From Platycnemis pennipes (Eukaryota > Arthropoda > Insecta > Odonata > Platycnemididae), in contig OW121855.1 in assembly GCA_933228895.1 (NCBI GenBank), positions 42,794,698 through 42,858,697 of the forward strand: a DNA stretch of 64,000 bases. Reading direction: 5' to 3'. Below, one piece after another: positions 21,757-32,640 of the stretch; the stretch's first letter is position 1; every line of letters starts with the position of its first letter. The notes under the pieces are model-generated. The model was not told the DNA's origin. It made no database searches and worked only from the letters and a program-made list of their open reading frames with translations. The translations under genes and the position numbers were made by a program.

Positions 21757-22847
21757 TAATTGAAACAAGTTAGTTTTATTAACTACAATTACAAATACAG
21801 TACGAGGAACAAACTTGTTTTGTCCTCATATTTGTTACAAGTTTTCTTCGAAGACACTGGAACTTTTGTTTCAGAACTCCATTTCAATGATATTCCTTGT
21901 CCTTCTGCTGGCTAAATTGCACCTGGAAAATAAGTTTTTTGTTATCAAAGAGCGTTTTTGTCTTTCGAGAATTAAAACTACATTATATATAGTGGAAAGC
22001 CACATGCATTTGAGCTGCACTCTGTTTAGTTTTCCTAACACTCAAGAAAGTTAGACACATATTTACTAAAAAATGATTATTATGTTGTGAGAAATTTCAC
22101 TTTATCTTCTTATGGTAATTACTATAAAATTGATACATTTTTATAGGTGCATATCCAAATAATTAACCTATAATTTATAATAAAATAATGAACGTTTATA
22201 GGTTCTGTTTAATTTTCTTTGCAATTATTTCTAATTCTCATAGCTTATTAATGTTTAAGACTTTTGACTCTAGCCATTGCAAAATCCCACATAATTTGTA
22301 AATTACTAATTACACCAATGTATTAAATATCGGCAGTGTTCTCTCATTATACTATTAATGCAGGGTAGTTGTGAATATTTGGACATACTGTGAACTTACT
22401 ACCATTGGCAGGAGAGACAAGCAGAAATGTTGCAACATAAAATTTTCCTGCTTCACGAACAAAGTATTGCCACAGTATTACACTCAATTAATTCACTTTC
22501 TATTAGTTAATAGAATTTAATTGTATAGGTATTTCTATTTATTTTACCTGTCATGGGTATATAGTAAATTCATATAATGCCAAATATCCTCAATCGCTCG
22601 TTAATAACTATCTTCCTACTGCATTTTTTGCATAATTTATGAATGCTGACTCATTGCCGATGCCATTACTTCAATTTGTGATATTGGCATTGGCTGTGTA
22701 TGTTGTATGCAATCATATTTTTCATTCCGTACATTGACTACAAACACAAAACCTAAAAGTCAATTGTGGGAAAATTATCAATATTGGCATCGGAATAGCG
22801 CTAATATATAATGTGAAAAAGACAGCATAAATATATGTATACACACC

Positions 22848-23073
22848 TGCAGAAAGTCTCCAGGAGCATAAAATCTTAGAGCAACTAGCAGTTGCAGCAT
22901 TTCTGGAACTGGAAGACCCCTGTTTCACTGGCACTCTTCGATGTCCACAATTGAATAAATACCATTTCAAACAGTGTCTTCAGAAAATAGGCGCCGTCTG
23001 TAAAATTCGTCATCCTAATAATATTACATGAGTTCTCATTGTCCCTAATATATCGCTTCGGTACTCTCTTCAT
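22848..23073 (-). pseudogene. PIF/Harbinger transposase, N-terminal part, frameshifted
   Basis: From an ATG at 23073 the minus strand reads MKRVPKRYIRDNEN, the typical start region of Harbinger transposases (PKRYIRD..NP). After a frameshift near 22920 another frame gives LPVPEMLQLLVALRFYAPGDFLQ (about 22918-22850), matching the conserved QLLIALRFYATGSFQ block that precedes the catalytic domain. A GT follows at 22847 (CTGCAG/GTGTGT), possibly a splice donor. The DDE catalytic domain should lie at lower coordinates but I could not find it. Together with the terminal repeats this identifies the element. Confidence 0.7.
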
Positions 23074-23371
23074 CTTCGTCCAAAAAGTCCATCAATTTCC
23101 TAAATCATGGTACAAAACACCGACCATTACCCGTCTAAAATTAAGATCACTTCACCAAGAATCAAATTCGAGGATTTCAGAGTCAGAAAATATAAGAAAA
23201 CAGGAGAGTTATAAATATGAAGCTGATCGTAATCGTCAATCAACGCCAGGGTGCATTGGTCAAAGTTGCACCGTTAAACGATCCAGCAGAACAATTTCTT
23301 ACCTGTGTTAAGCGAAGCCAAGATCAAGAGCGTATTCCAAAAGATATATCCACATCAAGTGAGAATGAAGT

Positions 23372-23450
23372 CTTGGCCCGGTGGAGCACCCGTGAGAACT
23401 TTGCGAATTTTATGTGCACCCGATCCGGGACCGCCGGGAAAGCACCAGAC
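23372..23450 (+). mobile_element. Single arm of the fold-back (Penelope-like?) family
   Basis: CCCGGTGGAGCACCCGTGAGAAC and CGCCGGGAAAGCACCAGA match the right arm of the insertion at 41273-41499 (CCCGGTGGAGGACCCGAGAAAC..CGCCGGGAAAGCACCAGA). The inverted partner arm is absent. It lies inside the Harbinger element and so inserted into it, or was part of it before. Confidence 0.55.
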
Positions 23451-24091
23451 CGTACTTAACAAGAGTAATCGTCGTCAAATAAAGTAAATAATATCACCAA
23501 ACGCCTGAATATACAAAAACAAGTCAATAATAGCAAAGAATAATCGCATTAGCGCTCGAGCGTTCATTCACCCAATGTGTTTTCAAGCGGTATCCCAAAC
23601 AAATAACAACAATCGTATTCACCCGTCAAAGTAATTAAAATGTGGTTTGCCGTTATTGTTTACAACAAATAAGTTAAAATAACTCCAAAAACGTCGAAGC
23701 GTATGGAATATAAATGAATCTAAAAACGATATTCGGTGTTACGCCATCGGCCATATTGGTGCAAGTTGGTCTTATGAATACGCTACTACGTTAGTCTCGG
23801 AGTTAGTTCGGACTACGTTAGTCCCCGAGGCTATCTCCCTCGACCGAAGCTATGTATACCAACTTTTAGTTTCGTTCTAAACTACACTTAGACCGGACTA
23901 AGATAAACCTCCACAACACAGGTTTAACGAGAAATCTATGAATACGGCCGCTAGAGTCGTGGGTTTAAATGCAGTATTGGACAATAATGCTGAGTTCGTC
24001 TTCGGATTCAGAACTTATACTAAATGATGTGATATAAGGTTAGAAGTTGGAGCTACTAAAACCGAAGTATTCCTCTTGAATTGATAGAAAT

Positions 24092-24213
24092 ATGATCATC
24101 ATCATCGGGGGTCAACAATTTTAGGATTGGTTTGACGCAGCCCTCCACTCAATTCTTCTATTGGCCAACCTCTTCATATTAACGTAGTTCCTCTCTTTCA
24201 CGTCCTTTACGAC
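24092..24213 (-). mobile_element. Family-A element, 3' end (separated by an insert)
   Basis: Minus-strand family-A terminus: on the minus strand it reads VKDVKERNYVNMKRLANRRIEWRAASNQS and ends in the (ATG)n tail at about 24092-24105. It lacks the upstream part, which resumes at about 25101 on the other side of an 887-bp insert. The two halves join at the equivalent of the EQV/VKD junction of other copies. Confidence 0.8.
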
Positions 24214-25100
24214 GTTTTCTATACCCCCTGAGTAACCCTAAAAGGTCAAGGGATGAAAAGAGGGATCTGATGAGCTTTCCATCGACATTGGCACCTTTTT
24301 AAATCTATGATTCGACACGTTTGTAGCCTGGATTCTCTTTTTCCATCCCTATGACCTTTGACCCCTGAGTTACCCTTGATGGTCAGGAGATGAAAAGAGG
24401 GATCTGAAGACCTTAAAATCCACCTTGTCATCTTCTTAAACCTATGATTCGAAAGTTTTGTAGCCTCATTTCACCTTTTGTAATCACTGTGACCTTTGAC
24501 CCCAGAGTTACCCTAGAAGGTCAAGGGATGAAAAGAGGAATCTTATGACCTTTCCATCGACATTGACACCTTTTTAAACCTATGACTCGACACGTTTGTA
24601 GCCTGGATTCATTTTTTTCATCCCTGTGACCTTTGACCTCTGAGTTACCCTTGAAGGTCATGAGATGAAAATAGGGACATGAAGACCTTAAAATCGACCT
24701 TGGCACCTTTTTAAACCTATGATTCGACAGGTTTGAAGCGGTGATTCATTTTTTGTAACCCCTGTGACCTTGACTGTGACCTTTCAGGGGTCACAGTTGC
24801 AATTTCTGACCTCAATAGTTCTTCCATCGTGTTATTCATGTCCAAAAACCTATTTGTCGAAAGTTTCGCTAAATAATTCCATCTTTTTGTACTTCGAATA
24901 TTTTAACATTGAAAGCCCATAAGGCAAAATTTGGATTTTAGGTTGGACCCTATTTCTGGGGTCAAAAGGTCATATTTTTCATATTTTGCTTAGACTCAAC
25001 AAAACTTACATCCTTTTTCTAGCCAGGTACCAAATGTCATCCTTGTGGCTCAAAAGGAAGTGTCTAAAATTACAGGTTAGAAATGACACACGATCAATGG
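24214..25100. repeat. Insert with A-B-A-B tandem array carrying DR1-like sites
   Basis: Four tandem monomers of 137-138 bp occupy about 24226-24797. Monomers 1 and 3 share GA.CTTTCCATCGACATTG, while 2 and 4 share GAAGACCTTAAAATC, so the array is a dimer of about 275 bp repeated twice. Each of the first three monomers ends with TGACCTTTGACC (24352-24363, 24490-24501, 24627-24638), on the minus strand GGTCAAAGGTCA, a direct repeat of nuclear-receptor half-sites with 1-bp spacing. The unique part (24800-25100) has a further GGGTCA-AA-AGGTCA (24959-24972). The block splits a family-A element; a GAC occurs at both edges (24211-24213, 25101-25103) as a possible short target duplication. I do not recognise the element. 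Confidence 0.75.
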
Positions 25101-25103
25101 GAC

Positions 25104-25410
25104 ACTCTGTACAACTCACACGATGCCTGCCTTTTCCATTCTTTCCGTTCACTTTTCCCTCGACGATTGTCTTCATTAGGCCATCGTGTCTCAAGATGTG
25201 GCCGATTAAGTTGTCCCTTCTTCTTTTTAGAGTTGTCAGCAGACTTTTCTTTTCTCCCACTCTTCTTAGGACTTCCTTGGTCGATCCATTTAATATCCAT
25301 CATTCTTCTGTAGCTCCACATTTTGCATGCTTCTAACCTTTTCTCTCCGCTGTCATCGTCCATGCCTCACTGCCGTGATGAAACATGCTCCCGATGTATG
25401 TTCTGATGAA
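25104..25410 (-). pseudogene. Family-A element: C-terminal region after RT
   Basis: Minus-strand pieces KRLEACKMWSYRRMMDIKWID, then NLIGHILRHDGLMKTIVEGKV and GKNGKGRHRV follow the order of other family-A copies, with a frameshift near 25270. This cysteine- and basic-rich tail region follows RT in this type of element and is thought to bind nucleic acid. It breaks off at the 887-bp insert. Confidence 0.8.
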
Positions 25411-26079
25411 CTATTTCCTTACTTGTACGCTTGTATTTCCAGCTGTAATTAGATTCTTCTTTTGATAGAATGCCCTCTTTGCCTGGACTATTCTACTAAC
25501 TGTTTCTTTCTTGCTTCGTCCATCGTTGGATACTCGGCTTCCTAGGTCAGAACAGAACTCTTTCCCCTCATCAAGTTTTTGTTTTCCTAGTTTGATATTG
25601 GTTTTGGCCTTTTCTTTCTTGCTGCACGCTAATACCTTAGTCTTCTTCTTATTTATCTTCAGCTGATATCTGGCTATTGTCCTTTCCAAGGTTACTAGAA
25701 TCTTATTCAGATCCCTCTCTGTCTCTGCTATGAGTGCTATGTCATCAGCGAATCGCAGCATGCTTATCTTTTCTCCGTTGATAATCACTCCAGAAGACTT
25801 CTCTTTGATTTCATTAATGGCTCTCTCAATGTAAACATTAAAAATTACGGGAAACAGTGCACAGCCTTGTCTCAATCCTTTCTCTATTCTTACCTCTTCA
25901 CAGCTGGGTGTAGATTTAATCACAGCTACTTGGTTTTTGTATAGACTGTGTATAATTCTTCGATCATCGTAGGACACTCCAATTCCCTTCAGAGTTCCAA
26001 GCATCGAATTCCAATCCACGTTGTCAAAAACCTTCTCTAAATCCACAAATACAATGAACGTCGGCTTGTTCTTCTCCAT
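25411..26079 (-). pseudogene. Family-A reverse transcriptase, catalytic half
   Basis: A 222-residue open frame holds RT motif A (FVDLEKVFDNVDW, about residues 11-23), motif B (RQGCALFPVIFNVYIE, about 70-85) and motif C (LRFADDIAL, about 108-116), so the catalytic aspartates are all present. The following segment NGRSKKETVSRIVQAKRAF is family-typical. It copies element RNA at the nicked target site. A frameshift at about 26079-26100 separates it from the first RT part, and it is closed by a stop at 25411, so the ORF is broken though the catalytic core is well kept. This is the best RT in the window. Confidence 0.85.
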
Positions 26080-26098
26080 TCTCTTCTATATGAGCAGC

Positions 26099-26437
26099 CT
26101 AAGGGCCAATATTGCTTCTCTTGTGCCTTTTACTTTTCCTGAATCCGAATTGATCTTCATCCAGGAACTCCTCTGCTTTTGGTTCTATCCTTCTGTAGAT
26201 AATCCTAGTCAGTATCTTTGATGCATGTGTCGTCAGGCTTATAGTCCTAAAATTATCGCATTTCTCTGATCTCTTCTTCTTGGGAATAGGAGTGATGATG
26301 TTTTTCTCGAAGTCCCTTGGAATTTCTCCTGTGGAGTACATGTCGCATATGGTTTTGTAAAGATGAGTTAATATCTTATCTCCTGCATTTTGAATTATTT
26401 CTGCAGGAACTTCATCAATACCAGAGGCCTTATTCAT
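26099..26437 (-). pseudogene. Family-A reverse transcriptase, N-terminal half
   Basis: Minus-strand frame with NKASGIDEVPAEIIQNAG (RT motif 0/1 region), IPRDFEKNIITPIPKKK, CDNFRTISLTTHASKIL (motif 2) and EEFLDEDQFGFRKS (motif 2a). It continues into the catalytic half after a frameshift at about 26085-26110. Upstream, 26440-26680 is broken by frameshifts. Confidence 0.8.
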
Positions 26438-26674
26438 CCGAAGGTCCCACTTCAGCTTCAGCGTCGAATTCCGATCCTAATTTTGATGCTCCCCTTTTCC
26501 ACTTCTCTTTCCTCTTCAATAGCTTTTGTGCTGAGATTTTTTCCGTTGTATTACTCTTCCAGATATTCTTTCCATCTCTTCCCTTTGTCTTCATTTTCAA
26601 TCAAAAGTTCTCCATTCTTGTCTCTTATGGCATTGCATCTTGCCATCCGTTCCTTGTGGTCTTGTGGTTCCTCA

Positions 26675-27530
26675 CTATCCTATAGTGCTACGTGTATCTT
26701 CCACCTTTCCAAGTGCAAGGTTGTTTTGCACATCCTCACATAGATTCTTCATAAACATTTCTCTAGCTTTCCTGGCTTTGCGACTTACTTCGTTCCTTAT
26801 TCTTTTGTAGCAAAGCTGCCCTTCTTCAGTTTTCGCATTCTTGCAATTTCTTCTTTCTTCAATCAGAACGAACCTCTGCTTCACTAAAATGTAGTCTATT
26901 TGAAATCTTCCTCCGTCTCCTGGCATCCTCCACGTGTATCTTCTTCGGTTGTGATTTTTAAACAATATGTTGGTAACCACTAACTTATGTTGTGTGCAGA
27001 ACTCCAGCAGTCTTTCTCCTCTTTCGTTTCGGTTTCCCAATCCATATTTTCCAGCTATTCTTCCATCTTGACCTTCGCCGACGACAGCGTTCCAGTCTCC
27101 TAAAATAATTAGGTTTCTTCTCCTCTTACCTGTTTTATTATATCCGTGATTTCTTCGTAGACGTCTTCCACTTCTTCATCTTCATAGTCCGACGTAGGAA
27201 TTTAAACTTGCACCACAATTGTATCTGTAGGCTTAGTTTCAATTTTAGCTATTATAATCCTCTCACTGTACTGTAGGAAGCTCTTTACACGCAGTCCTGC
27301 ACTCTTCCTGAGCATTATGCCTACTCCAGCGTTACCATTCAGTGATCCGGTGTGAATAATTCTGTAACTTCCACTCCAAAAGTCTCATTCTTCGGGCCAT
27401 CTCATTTCACATTCCTAATACATCGAGGTCCATTCTCCTCATTTCCACCGTCAGATTCTCCAGTCTTCCGCAGGTCGGAAGTGATCGCACGTTCCACGTT
27501 CCTACCCTAAAATGTCTATCACACTTGACT
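26675..27530 (-). pseudogene. Family-A apurinic-type endonuclease, with an internal deletion
   Basis: The minus strand opens near 27510 with GTWNVRSLPTCGRLENL, the N-terminal endonuclease motif whose asparagine is catalytic. Near 27110-27080 is [15 protein letters not shown] (catalytic D and N) and at 26960-26880 [26 protein letters not shown]. Compared with the copy at 56.6-57.9 kb, about 100 residues covering the SDH motif and linker are deleted between QRF and LIEERR (near 26872). The E/W motif region near 27400 is changed to NEMARRM, so the catalytic glutamate context is also damaged. The enzyme nicks target DNA to prime reverse transcription. Confidence 0.8.
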
Positions 27531-27850
27531 GATGTACTCTCTCGGGAAGTCCCCCACCCGGAGATCCGAATGGGGGACTATTTTACCTCCGTAATATTTT
27601 ACTCGAGAGGGTTTCATCACGTCTTGATAAGAACAAAAGGAGTGGAGTAGCTGCGACTCCTCGGGATAATAATATGGTGGTTTCTCCTTGCCTTCCACAT
27701 TCTTCTAAAGTAAATGTTACCACGTTTGTAGTGAATTGAGTGTCGCTGTACCGACCACTGTTGTCTCCACTATTGTCAAGAAGAGCTGCTGCCCTCTCCT
27801 CCGGGTGATTTGAAGCGTAATTGTTCGCGGCATCCGTCGCCAAGTCACGG
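27531..27850 (-). mobile_element. Family-A 5' region with palindrome and small ORF
   Basis: Upstream of the endonuclease, 27548-27579 is a palindrome (AGTCCCCCA at one end, TGGGGGACT at the other, GGAGATCC in the centre). Before it a minus-strand open frame (27843-27583, 86 residues) begins MATDAANNYASNHPEERAA and ends DETLSSKILRR. It is probably part of the family-A 5' leader or a remnant of a first ORF; I do not recognise a domain. The true 5' end of the element is not certain. Confidence 0.5.
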
Positions 27851-30830
27851 CATCTTCACAGGTTCTGTATTACATAATTAAAGGCCAATTTACCCAGAGA
27901 TAGACCAAATACCCTCTCGGAATGCCGTCGCTTTTTGTCCACGACTGCTTATTCAACGAGTAAACTCGCTTATCTCGCAGCTAACCTCTATATCTAGAGG
28001 TCGACTCAACATCCGAAACCCGGTGGACGCACTCGGTGGCTTTAAGCTCAACCGCGAGAGAAATATGATGTGAGCATTAATATCTTGTTGAGAGGCTCAA
28101 GTACATAATAAGGTATAAAATCTCCACCGCGAAAGAGGTCTGATGGTGAAAGATTTGACATTCCAATGCCATCTAGTCAAAGTGTGAAGACAAAAATCAG
28201 AGAATGTTATTCGAATTTTACATTCAGCATGTAAATAAAAATAAGTTAGTTATGTATTAGTCTTTAATTAGTTTTTTTCCCTCCAGTTTAAATCCAACGG
28301 GCACCTTAAGATAGTGATTTATGTTATATTTGTAATAATAAAAGCAATACCAACATAAAGGAGAAAGGAAAGGGGATGTATGAAAATTTAATGGGTTTCA
28401 TTTTCACTCAATGGTCTTTTGGGTTCTCCTACTGCTTAAATGATGACGATGTCTGAAAAAAAAGTTGAAAAAGTCCTGTATAATTCTCAATTGATTGACA
28501 CCATAACTGTGTAAAGAATAACCTCTTTTTTTCTATATCACCGCCTGGATAAGTCTGATTTCGGTAGTATTTTGTGGGGCTTCCGGGGATTTTAATCAGA
28601 TATAGGCTGATAAACGAAGCTCCTGCTCAACGAAGTGATGTGTGGGCCACATACTGTACGATATGTAGTATAGCACGTGCTGCGCTTGACGTTGTCCTCG
28701 ACCTTTGAGATCATTTTCAGATCCGAAAAATAAGATTAATACTACTTTATTCATTTTTTAGTCCATTTTAACCTCATTGTTACCTCATTTTTTATTAATA
28801 GATATTAATTCTAGACATTGGAACTGTTATATGCATATTACTAGAATGTTCAGGGTGCTAAATACGGACATGCATGTAGATTTTTTAGGGTAAAATATAA
28901 ACCACAAAGCTCCTTAAGGATGATGTTTGAACTTGTATGGAATCGGATCCTTTTTTTCCGAATCATAAAAAGTTAGCTCCTTCTTGTAGAAAAAAGAAAA
29001 ATCTGAGAAAAAATAGTCTTTACCCTTTTGTCCCTTTGACTTGAGGTCGATAAGTTTCATCACGCATATGCTTTGCATTCATCGTTAGATATTGCTAAAG
29101 AGAGTTAATATTCATGCATCTCTTGAGCTTCAGAAAGCAGTCGTGGATTTAAATAAGGGCTGAACAATAATTTCGGTGAACGAAATGTATAGACATTTTT
29201 TAATAATGTGAAACCGATTATATTTTGCTAAAGGGAATTAAAGTAAGTGAAGTGGTCTTAATCCCATGTACGTTTATTGAATATCTAGAATTTCTTTCAT
29301 TATACCGGATTTTAGCTAATATTATTCACAATAGGTGGAAGAAAATAAACGTAGAGTCTGAAAAGTGGAGAAAAATAAGGTCCTAGTTTTTATTCCAAGC
29401 TCACGAGTCATATTCGTTAAAATGGTGTTCTCTTCAACTAGACTGTTTGCAGTGAAACTTGAAATCATATCACTGACAATCATAATGGAAAAATAACTTT
29501 CGCTTACTGATTCCAGGGCCTAAGTAGGACTATGTATCATAACCATTAATTTACTCTGATTCCCTTCGACTTCTGTATATTTTGGTGGTTGTTTGCAGCT
29601 TACTCGCATATCAGGTGCAGTCATATAAGGCATCGTATTTCCAATGAGAATAATTTCATTGAATATTGTGAAACAAACTGCGCATTAAGATTTCAGACCG
29701 TACTTCATAGTTTTAATCTTGTATTATATGACCTGTTGTACAGTTCGCAGTCCCTCTAATGAACTCGGTTACGAGCCATATTTCGATGCGCCCTCATGTG
29801 CTTTTAAAAAAACTTTCAACAGCTGGCCTTTGAACAGCATAGGTAAACTTGTAATGATATGCACAACGTTTGCTCTTTGTGGCTCCTTAATAGCCTTGTA
29901 TTCATGAGTAGGTGCTATTGTAAGATTCTGAATGCTTCGATTTTTTCCAGCCTAAAAATCATTGTCCTCGGATGATTAGGCGTTATAAAGTGAGGGGAAA
30001 GGTTATTTGAACTTTGGTTACGGAGCCATTTGATTGGCACTATAAATACCAAATGCCAAGTGGGCGAAATTTCCATTCAGGAGAAGAGAACTATCTCGTT
30101 GACAAGACGTGGCAGAATTGAATTCATTCAGTAGCTTGGTGACTTTCAGATGGGGGATATTCAATTAATGATTCGCTACACCTGACATTGAGGCACGAGG
30201 ATGCGGATAGGTGCTCGCGGTTTTAATGCAAATTAGGATTTTGGGGATGGAATCACAGTTAAAGTGGTCTGTTGATCCTGTAAGCAAAATGATAGGAGAC
30301 GGTGCACACGTATATATGATACTATTGTTGAAGAGAAGAAGGGTTTGTCGCTTAAAGAGGGCAAAACGCAAGCTGCATAGTAACCGTTCCTGGTGAGAAT
30401 TCCGAGTTTAACAATGTAATACAAAGTAAAAGATAAAAAAAGATGGGAGTATTCGAGATGTACGCTGTGTCGAAATTAAAACTGAGGAATAAGTAGTACA
30501 TACGTGAACGGAGAAGGCGAATATGAAACATAACGTGTTACATCTCTGGACCGTGTAGTTCACTGGACAACTCCGCAAAAACACTAAAAATATTGGGGTG
30601 AATAAGCACTGATTTGCTTCCATTTTATATGTCTTCAAACATGGTAATACTGAAAATCCATCTCCTCCCACACTTTTAAGATAGCTATAGAATTGAATGC
30701 AGTTTGCCCTTCATTGGAGTTGAAGTGCAAACGAAAAGCATTTGATTTCTGTCACCAAAAAATAATTAAAATATTTGTGTAAATTTGTATGAAAATGAAA
30801 GTTTCAGTTTTACAATACACGCTTACTCTA
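27851..30830. other. No recognised gene
   Basis: AT-rich sequence without recognised coding. 28010-28150 has two similar stretches (AACCGCGAGAGAAATATGATG and CACCGCGAAAGAGGTCTGATG), possibly a diverged repeat linked to the adjacent element. Short open frames at 29719-29907 and 30211-30396 are not supported. Confidence 0.4.
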
Positions 30831-30849
30831 GTGTCCCCTGTGTTATCTT

Positions 30850-31110
30850 TCGGGCTGACTGGTTGGAACGATTTGGGACGCGACAAAAAACCGTCCCAGA
30901 GACGAAGATTTAGCTGGGACGGAACGGGAGGAAAATTTTGGGATGAAGTAAAATTTAAAACATCAATCAGTTTGGGACGAGACGAGACGAAATTTTCGGT
31001 ACGAGACTGAACCGAAATTCTGGAACGAAGAAGGACGGGAAGACACGAAAATAACGGGACAGAATATTTGTGGGACGAGATAAACGAAAACTACGCGAGG
31101 AAGAAATATT
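30850..31110. repeat. Cluster of degenerate GGGACGAGACGAA motifs, block 1
   Basis: At least nine variants of GGGACGA(G)ACGAA/GGGACGGAA occur in about 260 bp, for example at 30878, 30916, 30970-30992 (TTTGGGACGAGACGAGACGA), 31060 and 31074. A second block at 32090-32165 has the same motif, and both are preceded by AATTTAAAACATCA (30952 and 31934). The motif is purine-rich and strand-biased, which suggests a decayed simple-sequence or minisatellite origin. Confidence 0.65.
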
Positions 31111-32089
31111 CTACGAAAAGAATAAAAGCAGCAAAAGGGCCCTTTAAATGTTCTCACCTGTACTGAGAAAAAGAAAAATGGAATGACCTGTTGGGACAGC
31201 TTTATACAAACGGCGGAAACAACGACATCTAAAGTAAAAATGAACTTATTGCTTAGTTTTTTGTTCTTGCGTTCTTTTGTTACAGTTAATGTTTTCTTAT
31301 GCATATTTATTTATTAATATTGTTTATAATTTACCTACTGATGTGACATGGTAGCCCCACAACAGGTGCGCGTTAGGGGCTATCAAAATGCTTCATTTTT
31401 TGCAAATATTTTGTACTGATTTATTTTGGAAGCAATTAAGTTTATTTATATCATGAATAAAGCTGACAATTATGTCATTAGATCTTTAATAATTCAAGAG
31501 TGATGCTCAAAGATTCATGATATGCATATTGTTATATCCCAAAATAATTCTTAATTAAATTATGAGTCAGAAAAAAGTATAAGATAATTACAGTTATTAA
31601 TTGTTTGTTTTCGGTTACCCTCAAAATGAACCTAATTTCACTACTAGCGGAAATTTAATCAAGAGTTTCTACCTAAATACGCCGACTGGAAGGAAGAAAA
31701 TGAATGACTTAATAAAAGAAAGTAATCGAGTTAACCTTGATTATCAGTGATTGATCGAGTTAACCTTGATTAACCTCTGAACCGGAATACGTCCCTAATG
31801 TGCAATAACAAATTATCAGCTGCGGAAAGTGCTACCTCGAAAAGGACTCTTGTAATCCTTCTTGAACTCTCTCTTTAAACTCTACAATATTCGCCGTAAG
31901 CTACAACAATTATCTTGCAGTGTCTATTGTAAAATTTAAAACATCAGTCAGGCTTGATGAATTGAGGCTTAAGTCAGGCTTGAAAAACTTGATGAATACC
32001 TAAAAAAAGACAATACCTAATTCCAGAATGAAAGAAATGTGCTAGACGTAAAGGAACGTATAAAACTGGAGGCGGCAAAATTATCGGGA
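31111..32089. other. No recognised gene
   Basis: AT-rich spacer between the two GGGACGAGACGAA blocks. A small repeat (GATCGAGTTAACCTTGATTA) occurs twice at about 31724-31775. Nothing else recognised. Confidence 0.4.
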
Positions 32090-32165
32090 CTAGATGAGAC
32101 GAACATTACGGACGAAACACTATTCGGGAGGAGACGAGACGAACATTTTGGGACGAAGATTTGTT
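32090..32165. repeat. Cluster of degenerate GGGACGAGACGAA motifs, block 2
   Basis: GGGACTAGATGAGACGAACATTACGGACGAA, then GGAGACGAGACGAACATTTTGGGACGAAG. It is homologous to block 1 at 30850-31110. Confidence 0.65.
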
Positions 32166-32464
32166 CTTTTCCGTTCATTTTTTTACATTGTAACCAGGTG
32201 TGAGGAACAAGGATAAAAAACATTGCTATTCCACGCGCGAAAATATTATTACCTCGATCGAGGTCGACCTGTGTGTCACTGTTGTGCAGCTTCATCTCCT
32301 GCTGCACTACAGTGCAACATAGGTCGTGACAAAAAATATTTGTATCTTTTAAATAAAGTTTTCATTCTTGTTACACTCGATGGATAAATTCTATCAAGTT
32401 AAGCGTGAAACAGTTACTTTTATCTAGGAAAGCTCGTTTAACCGATTCTACTGCGAACGCGCAT

Positions 32465-32640
32465 AAAAAATGGATGAAAATCTCCATCTTATGAATGACT
32501 AGTATGTGTACCCCGTGGAACGGTATTTTATCGGCGGTTTAGTAACAGGATGAAATGGATGCAAATCTCCGTACTAATCATTAATGTGTTATGTGTACAG
32601 AGTATAATGAGTGTACCGAGTGTAATGAATAGATATTAAC
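32465..32640. repeat. Diverged local duplication
   Basis: AATGGATGAAAATCTCC..ATGACTAGTATGTGTAC (from 32469) is repeated as AATGGATGCAAATCTCC..ATGTGTTATGTGTAC (from 32554). It is followed by a small tandem, GTACAGAGTATAATGA and GTACCGAGTGTAATGA. Confidence 0.55.

Larger units (their letters stand above)
19461..23950. mobile_element. PIF/Harbinger-type DNA transposon, 4.49 kb, with intact ends
   Basis: Perfect 17-bp terminal inverted repeats CGGCCGTATTCATAGAT (19461-19477, complement at 23934-23950) are flanked by a 3-bp duplication CTA (19458-19460, 23951-23953). The core CGTATTCATA recurs just inside each end (19532-19541, and in complement near 23772-23781), as expected for subterminal transposase-binding sites. 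Inside are a Harbinger transposase piece on the minus strand and a coiled-coil accessory exon on the plus strand, the two-gene plan of this superfamily. The interior is full of later insertions and decay, and no DDE catalytic domain was found, so this copy cannot move on its own. It could still be mobilised in trans because its ends are intact. Confidence 0.8.

Noticed and set aside
24986..26743. Several plus-strand open frames over 25-26.7 kb
   Set aside because: They are antisense shadows of the minus-strand family-A RT and endonuclease frames, whose motifs are clear.
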